Shown here piece by piece: positions 51,693 to 59,445 of a stretch of DNA of 64,000 nucleotides. How positions within the stretch are numbered: position 1 is the stretch's first letter; each line of letters begins with the position of its first letter. Made by a program: the position numbers and the translations under genes. The DNA comes from JBBDYG01 sp040901765 (GTDB taxonomy: Bacteria; Planctomycetota; Planctomycetia; Pirellulales; Lacipirellulaceae): assembly GCA_040901765.1 (NCBI GenBank), contig JBBDYG010000106.1, positions 1 to 64,000 of the forward strand, in the 5' to 3' direction. The notes under the pieces are model-generated. The model was given only the letters and a program-made list of their open reading frames with translations. It searched no databases and was not told the origin of the DNA.

Positions 51693-52142
51693 CTAACTAA
51701 TGCTAACGATGAGGCCCAGCAATGCTGAGATTACGGTCATGGCGATTAGCAGCGTGCGGAGACTGAAATGCCATTTGACCCACGGCAAATACATGAACGC
51801 CCCGGTCACCAATGTAAGAAACCAGAACGGTAGTTCTACCTGCATTTCTTGCGGGTCATGCAATAAGTGAATACCAGGCACCATCGTTCGCCAAGACAGA
51901 GGCGGAGGCTTATATAACGGTTCAAACGATATGCGGTAGGGATAATAGTCGACTTGAGGGGTATCGAAGAGAACGTAATGGAGAAGAAAGCCCGGATAAG
52001 ACCGAATCATTACGTAGCCAAAAGCACCATATGGCACACCGACCTCGTCGCGATACGCATAACTCCGCACCCACAATGCGATCAGCAGCATGCACGCGAC
52101 GAGCGAAATTACTGAAACAGTGATTCGCAGATACCGAAGCAT
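51693..52142 (-). CDS. Planctomycete-type membrane protein, tandem paralogue 2
   Basis: This 149-residue protein has an N-terminal helix (MLRYLRITVSVISLVACMLLIALW), a soluble middle (about 35-110) and two C-terminal helices ending HFSLRTLLIAMTVISALLGLIV. The FSLRTLLIAMT signature recurs in many planctomycete proteins of unknown function. The upstream neighbour has the same layout (MLRYLRIAWSV at the start, the same tail), so the two are a tandem duplication, now well diverged in the middle. The ATG at 52142 is two bases after the neighbour's stop. Confidence 0.7.
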   Translation of the reverse strand: MLRYLRITVSVISLVACMLLIALWVRSYAYRDEVGVPYGAFGYVMIRSYPGFLLHYVLFDTPQVDYYPYRISFEPLYKPPPLSWRTMVPGIHLLHDPQEMQVELPFWFLTLVTGAFMYLPWVKWHFSLRTLLIAMTVISALLGLIVSIS

Positions 52143-52144
52143 GC

Positions 52145-52591
52145 CTAAATCAAACTGACGATGAGGCCGAGCCATGCCGCGATGATCGTCATGGCGATTA
52201 GCAGGGTGCGGAGACTGAAACGTCGAGGGAGCCAGACGACTAGACTAATCAGCACCACAATCATCGCCAAAACCCAATGGGGCAGGACGATATTCAGCGA
52301 GATTGGACCTCGCCTCCAAACAAACTTGTCCTTCAAAAAATAAGCTTCGCGGGTACGGTACGTCCAGCCGTGTGGTGCATACGAATTCCCGGTGCCTTTG
52401 TAGCCGAGATACGCATCGAAGTGTGCAAAGTAAACAGTTCCGAATTGCGAGCCAATCGTCGTCTTAATCTTTTGGCTATTGGTGCGTGTAATTAGGTCGA
52501 GCGTCCAATAGCTCCTCCACCACAACAAAACCAGCGATATAGCTAGCACACCCCACGCCACCGACCACGCGATTCGCAGATATCGAAGCAT
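52145..52591 (-). CDS. Planctomycete-type membrane protein, tandem paralogue 1
   Basis: This 148-residue protein has an N-terminal helix after MLRYLRIAWSVAWGVLAISL, a soluble middle with a Tyr-rich segment (YFAHFDAYLGYKGTGNSYAP) and a C-terminal pair of helices ending RFSLRTLLIAMTIIAAWLGL. Ends are conserved with the downstream paralogue and the middles differ, as if the soluble part is under diversifying or relaxed selection. The ATG at 52591 is preferred because it aligns with the paralogue; 52633 is an alternative. Confidence 0.7.
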   Translation of the reverse strand: MLRYLRIAWSVAWGVLAISLVLLWWRSYWTLDLITRTNSQKIKTTIGSQFGTVYFAHFDAYLGYKGTGNSYAPHGWTYRTREAYFLKDKFVWRRGPISLNIVLPHWVLAMIVVLISLVVWLPRRFSLRTLLIAMTIIAAWLGLIVSLI

Positions 52592-52700
52592 CGACTGAAC
52601 TCGAAATGTACTGGACCTCAACCGTGAATTCATTGGAACGATTGGCGAAACCAAACGCAACCACAATCCACGTTTTTTAGTCGATTCGTAGACTGCCGTT

Positions 52701-52830
52701 TTACCCGTTAAGCGCGTTCCAAACTGCTTGACGGGACTTGTTGAACCGGGCGGCGATCTCCGACGCGGATATGCCTTCATCGCTTAACGGCTTGCCCTCA
52801 GCGGTCGATTCACCTCGCTTGTTCGGTCAC
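52701..52830 (-). pseudogene. Frameshifted remnant of a small helix-turn-helix protein
   Basis: The minus strand reads GISASEIAARFNKSRQAVWN then ALNG and a stop, a recognisable helix-turn-helix. Upstream, GTG ACC GAA CAA could start the gene but a one-base shift near 52812 breaks the frame. It is either a small DNA-binding protein gene broken by frameshift or coincidence. Confidence 0.3.
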
Positions 52831-52854
52831 TAACATTGAACTACGATCTGGCTC

Positions 52855-53721
52855 ATGGCAATTCTAGGCGCACACATGTCGATCGCAGGGGGCTACTACA
52901 AGGCGGTCGACGCCGCCGCCAAAGTGGCCTGCAACTGCGTACAGCTTTTCACCAAGAACAACAACCAATGGCGTGCCAAGCCGATCGCCCCGGCCGAAGC
53001 GGAGCTATTCCGCACGCGGATGGCCGAATTGGGAATTTCGCACCCGCTGTCGCACGATTCGTATTTAATTAACCTCGCCAGTCCCGATGACGAGCTGTGG
53101 AAGAAGTCAATCGACTCGTTCATCGTGGAACTGCAACGGGCGGAGCAACTGGGGATTCCCTATGTGGTAACTCATCCTGGTGCATACACCACGAGCAGCG
53201 AGCAGCTTGGCATCCAGCGAATCGTGCAGGCGCTCGATGAATCGCTGGGGCAGACGAGCGATTTAAGCGTCGGCGTTTTGTTGGAGACCACGGCCGGCCA
53301 GGGTTCGTGCCTCGGGTGTCGCTTCGAACAACTGGCGGAGATGCTCACGAAAGCGCATAACCCCGACCGCATGGGTGTTTGCGTCGATACGTGCCACATC
53401 TTTGCGGCCGGTTACGCCGTCGGCACGGAGAAAGATTACAAGGCGACGATGCGGAACCTGGACAAAACGGTCGGCGTCAAGCTGATCAAGGCATTCCATT
53501 TGAACGACAGTGCGAAGCCGTTGGGTTCGCGGGTCGACCGGCACGCGCACATCGGCCGCGGCATGATGGGCACGGAGCCATTTCGGCTGTTGCTCGCCGA
53601 CCGCCGGTTCCGCAAAGTGCCGATGTACATGGAAACGCCCAAGGGCGAGGAGAAGGGACGGAATCTGGATGAGATCAATTTGGAGACGCTGCGCGGGTTG
53701 ATAGTAAAATACTCAAACTGA
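52855..53721 (+). CDS. nfo: Endonuclease IV (deoxyribonuclease IV)
   Basis: This 288-residue AP endonuclease cleaves 5' to abasic sites in base excision repair. The zinc-site motifs are all present: GAHMSIAGG, VLLETTAGQG, VCVDTCHIFAAGY and FHLNDSAKPLGS with RHAHIGRG. The length is normal. The ATG at 52855 lies close to the N-terminal strand (MAILGAHMSI). A dispersed repeat follows the stop. Confidence 0.95.
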   Translation: MAILGAHMSIAGGYYKAVDAAAKVACNCVQLFTKNNNQWRAKPIAPAEAELFRTRMAELGISHPLSHDSYLINLASPDDELWKKSIDSFIVELQRAEQLGIPYVVTHPGAYTTSSEQLGIQRIVQALDESLGQTSDLSVGVLLETTAGQGSCLGCRFEQLAEMLTKAHNPDRMGVCVDTCHIFAAGYAVGTEKDYKATMRNLDKTVGVKLIKAFHLNDSAKPLGSRVDRHAHIGRGMMGTEPFRLLLADRRFRKVPMYMETPKGEEKGRNLDEINLETLRGLIVKYSN

Positions 53722-53748
53722 AAACAATCGCACAGAACAATCCAGAGG

Positions 53749-53883
53749 AACCGCTAATGGACGCTAATCATCGCTAAAAAAAGAACCGTTAGCTTTCAGC
53801 TTTCAGTCAGAAACTGCTCACCTGGCTGATGGCGGAGAGCTAATCGCATCTTATCAGCGACTATTAGCGTCCATTAGCGGTTT
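53749..53883. repeat. Inverted repeat AACCGCTAATGGACGCTAAT...ATTAGCGTCCATTAGCGG
   Basis: The arms AACCGCTAATGGACGCTAAT and ATTAGCGTCCATTAGCGGTT match perfectly. The centre contains a second palindromic element (TTAGCTTTCAGCTTTCAG...GGCGGAGAGCTAA), so one repeat seems to have inserted into another. Kin are at 8566 and 33493. Confidence 0.8.
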
Positions 53884-53925
53884 GTCTTGATTCTCTAATC
53901 AACGTTTTCAATTTGATTAAAATAG

Positions 53926-55218
53926 CTACCCCGGAATCTCCCTTCCGTGTGGATCCTGAGTCGAGTCTCGAAGCGCTTCCTCCAGTTGCAGGCGTAGTTC
54001 TTCGCTCACAAAATGTTCGACGCGGTGGGCGGGTTCGTGAACGTGGTCCACGGGCAGGCCAAGATGCTCGTGGAGGTACGCTTCCCACAAGCGGTGCGAG
54101 CGCACGAGCCGGCGCGCTTCTTGGCGGCCAGGATCGGTGAGGCGGAGCGCGCCGTTCTGAACGATCACTTTATCGGCGCGGCGCAGCCGGGCGAGTGCCA
54201 ACCGAGCAAGCCAGCCGTCGTCCAGGGCGCGGACCGCGGTTTCCACGTCGAGCGGGCGCTTCGCGCCGCGTTCATCGACGCGGTAGATCATCGCCAGCAG
54301 ATCTTCACTGAGGATTTGCAGCGACAGCCGGGTGTTGCGCCACAGGCTGGCGATAAGCCCTTGCTGAGGTGAGATGAAGACCGTGACAGCGAACAACGCG
54401 CCGGCGACGACGGTCATCGCTCCGGCGGGGGCGACGTCCCAATAACTGGCAGCGGCATAGCCGGCGATCGCGATCACCACCGCTAAACCGCAAGCGACCG
54501 CAAGCACTTGCCACAGACGGTTGACGAGAAGCTGCGCGGTGGCGGGGGGAACGATCAGCATGGCCACAACGAGAATCGAACCGACCGCCTCAAACGACGC
54601 CATTGCCGTAAGCGCCACCAATAACATGAGTAAATAATGCATTGCGGTCGCGGGATAACCCATCGATGTGGCGAGCGCGGGATCGAAGGTGCTGAGCTTA
54701 AATTCCTTCCACAGCAGTAGGATTAGCCCGAAATTCAACAGCAACACCGGGCCGATCGTTAGTAACGTGCGCGGTACGTTCCAGCCAGCGACGGTGACGA
54801 CGTCAGTTGCGACCAAGCCCAGCGAGCCTTCGTAGACGCATGCGACGTCGAAGTGAATGTTGCCGGCGTAGCGCTTCAGCAGCACGACGCCCAGCGCGAA
54901 CAGCGACGTAAACACCACGCCCATACTGGCGTCCTCGGGGACGTGACCATACTGATGGAGCGTTTGAGTGAGGAACGTCGTTAACATGCCCGCGAGGATG
55001 GCGCCAATGAACATGGGCAAGATGCCCATGCTGCCCGTCCACAAGTAAGCCAGCACCAGTCCGGGAAGCACGGCGTGGGAAAGCGCGTCGCCCATCAGGC
55101 TCATCCGCCGCAGCACGAGAAACGAACCGACGAGTGCGCAGGCGACATTCGTCGCGATGCTCACGGCGATGACCCGCATGGTTACGGGAGAAGTCAGCCA
55201 GTCGTAAAGTTCGGACAT
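53926..55218 (-). CDS. Metal ABC transporter permease fused to a DtxR-like C-terminal domain
   Basis: The first 290 or so residues are a TroC/ZnuB-type ABC-3 permease with eight or so helices (SLMGDALSHAVLPGLVLAYLW is the family's ATPase-contact motif). The last 140 carry a winged-helix-like part (RALDDGWLARLALARL) and the DtxR dimerisation pattern RSHRLWEAYLHEHLGL with HVHEPAHRVEHFVSEEL. Fusion of a metal sensor to a permease suggests direct control of transport by cytosolic metal. The substrate is probably Mn, Zn or Fe. It follows the other permease gene after 91 bases that contain a repeat. Confidence 0.88.
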   Translation of the reverse strand: MSELYDWLTSPVTMRVIAVSIATNVACALVGSFLVLRRMSLMGDALSHAVLPGLVLAYLWTGSMGILPMFIGAILAGMLTTFLTQTLHQYGHVPEDASMGVVFTSLFALGVVLLKRYAGNIHFDVACVYEGSLGLVATDVVTVAGWNVPRTLLTIGPVLLLNFGLILLLWKEFKLSTFDPALATSMGYPATAMHYLLMLLVALTAMASFEAVGSILVVAMLIVPPATAQLLVNRLWQVLAVACGLAVVIAIAGYAAASYWDVAPAGAMTVVAGALFAVTVFISPQQGLIASLWRNTRLSLQILSEDLLAMIYRVDERGAKRPLDVETAVRALDDGWLARLALARLRRADKVIVQNGALRLTDPGRQEARRLVRSHRLWEAYLHEHLGLPVDHVHEPAHRVEHFVSEELRLQLEEALRDSTQDPHGREIPG

Positions 55219-55237
55219 GGTCGTAATCGTTATTCTT

Positions 55238-55326
55238 GGGTGGCACGCCCTGAGGCTCTGCGAAGGGCGTGGTGCGGCTGGTACCTACTCCACCACGCCC
55301 TTCGAGGACTCAGGGCGTGCCACCCC
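55238..55326. repeat. Inverted repeat, GGTGGCACGCCCTGAGG family (best copy)
   Basis: The arms GGGTGGCACGCCCTGAGG and GACTCAGGGCGTGCCACC with inner arms CGAAGGGCGTGGTG and CACCACGCCCTTCG form a long near-perfect hairpin. It overlaps the last codons of the upstream permease gene and supplies its stop. Confidence 0.82.
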
Positions 55327-56668
55327 GCGTCAAAACACTTCCTACGGTGTGTGGCGATGCCGGCACTTGCTGCTCACCAAGGCCAGGCAGCCGGTGCTGG
55401 CTGGCGAGCTTGGCTTCGAGTCGATCCACGAGCGACGGCGGTAGTAAGTGCTCCACGTCGTCGGCGTCGCGATCGACGTGATCCGACGCAATCGCGGCGT
55501 ATTCCACGAGGTACAACTCCCACAACCGATGCACGCGGGTCACGTCCGCGGCCGCAGCAAGGCCGGTCGGGGACATTCGTACCTCGCCATCGTTTAAGTT
55601 CACGTAGCCTCGACGTTCGGCGGCGCGCAACCAGAGTCGCAGTAGCCAGGCGGGCCAGTGTCGGTGTTCCAACAGTTGCCGGAAGGAAACCGCGCGAACT
55701 TGCGGCAGGTTTGGTTCATTGAGTTCATAAAGCGAACGCAGCAGATGGTCCCATTGCATCCGTAGCCGGAGTCGCAGTTCCGCGACCATTCGCGCAACGA
55801 TGCCGCGACCCGGCGCAAAGCAGATCGAGACCAGAAAGATAGTTGCTGCCGAGAGCACGACCAGTGGGCCAGGCGGAACACTTTGCCGATCGCTGGTCAT
55901 AAATAGTGGATCGAAGCCGAGCCACTGCGTCGGCAAGGGCGAAGCGAACCACGTTCCGAAGAGTCCCGCCATGGCGCCGAAGATCGCCGCCAGCGACACC
56001 ATGCGGCTGAGCCGGTTAGTCCAGAACCGCGCGGATGCTGCCGGGATCATCAGCATCGCCGCCGTGAGAATCACGCCGCAAATGGGCAAACCGACCATGG
56101 TCACGACCGCTACGCCGGCCAGAATTCCCAAATCGAGTCGGAATGTCGGCCAACCTTGCGAAGTTGCAAACTCTGGATCGAACGAAACAAGCTGCAGTTC
56201 CTTGAATATCAAGATGACCAACAGCGTGACCACCACGGCGACCGCCGCGAGCCAGCGGATATCGCGGGCATGAATGCCGGCCACCTCGCCGAACAGAAAC
56301 GCATCAAGCCCCGCTTGGTTGCCCGTGCCCGATTGCTGGACAATCGAAAGCAGCACCACCCCTGCCCCGAAGAAGGTACTCAGCACGATGCCAAGTGCCG
56401 CGTCGTCGCGGATACGGGTCCAACGGCTAATCACGGTGACGCACAGAATTGCTACCAGCCCCGTGCCCAGCGCTCCTATGGCGAGCGTGCCGGTTTCCCG
56501 AAGGCCGGTGACCAAGAACGCCAGGCAGATGCCGGGGAGCGCCGCATGGGCCAACATATCGCCCACCAGGGCGCGGCGCCGGAGCACCGCGAACGTTCCC
56601 GCCAGGCCCGCCACTCCGCCAAACAACGCGGCCCCCAGCATCACCTGATAGGCAATTGTGGAACCCAT
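55310..56668 (-). CDS. Metal ABC transporter permease with DtxR-like C-terminal domain
   Basis: This 452-residue protein is a second ABC-3 permease (RRRALVGDMLAHAALPGICLAFL; KELQLVSFDPEFATSQGWP). Its C-terminal region (RRGYVNLNDGEVRMSPTGLA, then RVHRLWELYLVEYAAI and HVDRDADDVEHLLPPSLV) resembles a DtxR winged helix and dimerisation domain. It differs from its neighbour throughout, so they should form a heterodimer. The ATG at 56668 shares its first base with the ATPase stop (TGATG). The final residues (SVLTRGGTP) come from an inserted repeat. Confidence 0.88.
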   Translation of the reverse strand: MGSTIAYQVMLGAALFGGVAGLAGTFAVLRRRALVGDMLAHAALPGICLAFLVTGLRETGTLAIGALGTGLVAILCVTVISRWTRIRDDAALGIVLSTFFGAGVVLLSIVQQSGTGNQAGLDAFLFGEVAGIHARDIRWLAAVAVVVTLLVILIFKELQLVSFDPEFATSQGWPTFRLDLGILAGVAVVTMVGLPICGVILTAAMLMIPAASARFWTNRLSRMVSLAAIFGAMAGLFGTWFASPLPTQWLGFDPLFMTSDRQSVPPGPLVVLSAATIFLVSICFAPGRGIVARMVAELRLRLRMQWDHLLRSLYELNEPNLPQVRAVSFRQLLEHRHWPAWLLRLWLRAAERRGYVNLNDGEVRMSPTGLAAAADVTRVHRLWELYLVEYAAIASDHVDRDADDVEHLLPPSLVDRLEAKLASQHRLPGLGEQQVPASPHTVGSVLTRGGTP

Positions 56669-57435
56669 CAACGAGTTGCCTCCCGCTGGCGCATCGCTTC
56701 GGCGGCTTCATCGAGGATCGTCAACCGTCCGCCATAGGTCTGTTGCAAATTCTCGTTGGTGAATGTGGAGCTGACCGGCCCGCTCGCCACCAGCCGCATG
56801 TTGAGCAGTATCACCTGATCGAAATACTTGCGCACCGTCTGGATGTCGTGATGCACAACGAAGACCGTCTTGCCGCGCGCCCGCAGATCGCGCAGCAGCG
56901 TGAAGATGGCAGCTTCCGTGGCGGCATCGACGCCGGAAAACGGTTCGTCCATAAAGTAGACCTGCGCGTCTTGCGCCAGCGCCCGGGCCAAAAACACCCG
57001 TTGCTGTTGCCCACCCGAGAGTTGCCGAATTTGCCGCCGTGCCTGTGGCGTCAATCCAACTTGCTCTAAAGACTTCGCGGCAATCTCACGCTCCGCACGG
57101 CCGGGGCGCCGCATCCAGCCGAGCCGGCCGTAGGTTCCCATGAGAACCACGTCATACACGGTGACGGGAAAGTCCCAATCGACCGACTCGCGCTGTGGAA
57201 CATAGCCGATCAGGTGCCGTTGCTCGTCGTAAGGCTTGCCGTAGATTTCGACCTTGCCGCTGGCGAGCGGAACCAGGCCGAGGACCGCCTTGATCAGCGT
57301 CGTCTTGCCCGCCCCGTTGGGGCCAACAATACCGACAAGTTGCCCTTCGGGCATTTCGAGGTCGATGTCCCACAATACCGGTCGCCGTTGATAGGCGACC
57401 GTCATATCGTGAATTTCAAGCGCGGGAGCGGACAT
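56668..57435 (-). CDS. Metal ABC transporter ATP-binding protein
   Basis: This 255-residue ABC ATPase of the zinc/manganese (ZnuC/MntB) class has Walker A GPNGAGKTTL, signature LSGGQQQRV, Walker B QVYFMDEPF and the switch His in VVHHDI. It should power import through the two permeases next to it. The ATG at 57435 begins MSAPALEIHDMTVAY; upstream in-frame sequence is unlikely. Its stop overlaps the permease start. Confidence 0.95.
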   Translation of the reverse strand: MSAPALEIHDMTVAYQRRPVLWDIDLEMPEGQLVGIVGPNGAGKTTLIKAVLGLVPLASGKVEIYGKPYDEQRHLIGYVPQRESVDWDFPVTVYDVVLMGTYGRLGWMRRPGRAEREIAAKSLEQVGLTPQARRQIRQLSGGQQQRVFLARALAQDAQVYFMDEPFSGVDAATEAAIFTLLRDLRARGKTVFVVHHDIQTVRKYFDQVILLNMRLVASGPVSSTFTNENLQQTYGGRLTILDEAAEAMRQREATR

Positions 57436-57514
57436 GGGCCAATGACGAATGACGAATGACAGAATCGGTAGCCCGCAGCGCAAGCAAGGGAATTGACCAA
57501 GGCGCTGCGCATCG

Positions 57515-58561
57515 TCAGCGGTCCGTTGTTGATGGCGAAGAGGAACCTTTCAATCCTGCAACGATCGTATCGACATTCGCGCGAATCATGCCGACGTATG
57601 TGTCTGCGTCGGAGCCTGATCCCCCCAATGCGTCGGAGTAAAGCTCTCCGCCGATGCGAACTTCGTGGCCTTGTTTTCGGCACGGCTCGATCAACGATTC
57701 AATCATCCGCGGGGCGACCGAGCTTTCCACAAACACAGCCGGTATCTTTCGCTTCACTACGATGTCGATCACATCATCTACGCGACCGATGTCGACTTCA
57801 TCTTCGGTGCTGACGCCCTTTAATCCGACTGGCTCCAGCCCGTACGCAGAACTGAAATAAGCAAACGCATCGTGCGCGGTCACGAGCACCCGCTGCTCCG
57901 GTGAGATAGTTTCAATCTGCTCTCGGGCGTAGGTATCCGTTTCGACCAACTCGGCAAGGTACGCCTCGCCCCGCTCGCGATATTCGGGGGCGTGGGGTGG
58001 ATCGAATTTCGAGAGCACCTCGACGATGTAATTCACGCACTGGGACCAGAGCTTCACATCGTGCCAAACGTGCGGATCGTAATACTCGCTGGTGGGCGTC
58101 GGTTTCTTTAGCAACGGCGACTTCTCGGCTTCGAGCTGCGCGGTAAAGGCAAACGCCGGCCGCCGCTCCGCGAGACGGTGGAGCACATCGGCCAGCCGGC
58201 CTTCGAGGTGCAGGCCGTTGTAGAACACGATGTCGGCCGCTTCGAGCCGCTCGATGTCCGACGGGACCGACTTATAAAGGTGGGGGTCGACGCCTGGCCC
58301 CATCATCGCGGTCGCCTCAATGCGCGACCCGCCAATGGCCCGCACCGCATCGGCCACCTGGCCCGTGGTGCAGACCGCGCGAATCGGACCATCGCCCTCA
58401 AACGTCGTTCGCGGCCAGATCGATTCGGGGCCATGCTCCGAGGAATTCGACGTGGACGGCCGGCATCCACCGACCGCAGATAGTGCCAGCATCCCAGCGA
58501 ATAGGGGAACCAACGTGGAAACCGGGGACGGAAATCGAGCGGCAATTAGTTTCATGTTCAT
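57515..58561 (-). CDS. Metal ABC transporter substrate-binding lipoprotein
   Basis: This 348-residue cluster A-I binding protein (TroA/MntC/ZnuA type) has a long N-terminal signal ending in a lipobox-like AVGGC. The metal ligands lie in DPHLYKS, YYDPHVWHD, VTAHDAFAYF and VFVESSV. There is no His-rich loop, which argues against a high-zinc ZnuA and for Mn or Fe. The ATG at 58561 follows GGAGA by five bases. It is the first gene of the operon with ATPase and permeases. Confidence 0.93.
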   Translation of the reverse strand: MNMKLIAARFPSPVSTLVPLFAGMLALSAVGGCRPSTSNSSEHGPESIWPRTTFEGDGPIRAVCTTGQVADAVRAIGGSRIEATAMMGPGVDPHLYKSVPSDIERLEAADIVFYNGLHLEGRLADVLHRLAERRPAFAFTAQLEAEKSPLLKKPTPTSEYYDPHVWHDVKLWSQCVNYIVEVLSKFDPPHAPEYRERGEAYLAELVETDTYAREQIETISPEQRVLVTAHDAFAYFSSAYGLEPVGLKGVSTEDEVDIGRVDDVIDIVVKRKIPAVFVESSVAPRMIESLIEPCRKQGHEVRIGGELYSDALGGSGSDADTYVGMIRANVDTIVAGLKGSSSPSTTDR

Positions 58562-58599
58562 GGGATTCTCCAGGTCCAATCGTATGCACTTTCCAAAGA

Positions 58600-58615
58600 T
58601 TTTGATAGATCAAAA
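58600..58615 (-). promoter_or_regulatory. Palindrome TTTTGATAGATCAAAA upstream of the metal importer
   Basis: A perfect 7-2-7 palindrome 39 bases before the start codon. The position suits a metal-dependent repressor (DtxR/MntR or Fur type), but the sequence matches no operator I know precisely. Confidence 0.45.
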
Positions 58616-58761
58616 ACTCCACCTGGCACGGAAAATCAAATACTTTCCCTCGAATTTGACCTCGTTTCGTTCCGGCGGTAGATTGCAGTGCGTGAGATCG
58701 CGGGCGGGAAATCACCGCAATTCCTCGATCCCTCGTGTACTTCGCCCCTACCGACCGTGCG

Positions 58762-59319
58762 ATGAGTCTTTCCTATTTCAAGCGGTTTCGCATGGAAATT
58801 GACCTCCGCCGGCGGCGGCTGGCCGCGGTCGGCGTGCCGGAGGGCTATCGGCTCGTCTGCTGGTCGCCTTGCCAGGTCGAGAATCACGCGGAAACGAAAT
58901 ACCACAGCTTTCGCAACGAAATCGACTCCATGCTGTTCGATTGCCTCGGCGAACTCGACGGCTGTCGCCGATTGATGGAGGAAATTAGCGAGAAAGACGG
59001 CTTTCTCCCCGAAGCCACCTGGCTGATGGAGTATGTCGCCGCGCCGCATAAGCGCGAAATGTGCGGCACGATCCAGGGCGTCCGCATCAGCCAGCGGCTC
59101 GCCAGCATCCAAAACGTCGGCGTCACTCCCTACCATCGCGGCCGTGGCGTCGCGACCGCGTTGGTTCTTGCGGCGCTTACGGGGTTCCAGCAACTAGGCA
59201 TCCCCCGTGTCTATCTTGAAGTGACCGCCCAGAACCAAGCCGCCGTGCGGGTGTACGAGCGGCTCGGCTTCCGCCGTGTGAAAACGCTGTATAAATCCGT
59301 TGAACTTGCGTACTCCTAA
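58762..59319 (+). CDS. GNAT family acetyltransferase
   Basis: This 185-residue protein opens MSLSYFKRFRMEIDLRRRRL, followed by a variable segment and a standard GNAT motif (VTPYHRGRGVATALVLAAL) and NQAAVRVYERLGFRRV. It is divergent from the metal-binding gene and may share its regulatory region. I prefer the ATG at 58762 over a GTG at 58735. The substrate is unknown. Confidence 0.85.
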   Translation: MSLSYFKRFRMEIDLRRRRLAAVGVPEGYRLVCWSPCQVENHAETKYHSFRNEIDSMLFDCLGELDGCRRLMEEISEKDGFLPEATWLMEYVAAPHKREMCGTIQGVRISQRLASIQNVGVTPYHRGRGVATALVLAALTGFQQLGIPRVYLEVTAQNQAAVRVYERLGFRRVKTLYKSVELAYS

Positions 59320-59349
59320 CCGGCGGGTTAGTCTGATTCCCCAGTTCGC

Positions 59350-59408
59350 AGTGCCGCCTTGAGGCGGCACTTGCAGCATCAGCCTCTCGGCCGCCTCAAG
59401 GTGGAACT
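59350..59408. repeat. Inverted repeat GTGCCGCCTTGAGGCGGCAC plus TTGAGGCGGCC half
   Basis: GTGCCGCCTTGAGGCGGCAC is a perfect palindrome. A second, inverted half (GGCCGCCTCAAGGTGG) follows. It separates the GNAT gene from the M16 peptidase genes. Confidence 0.65.
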
Positions 59409-59445
59409 ACAAACAAGCGGCCACCGCAGAGAACCAACGTAAAGA

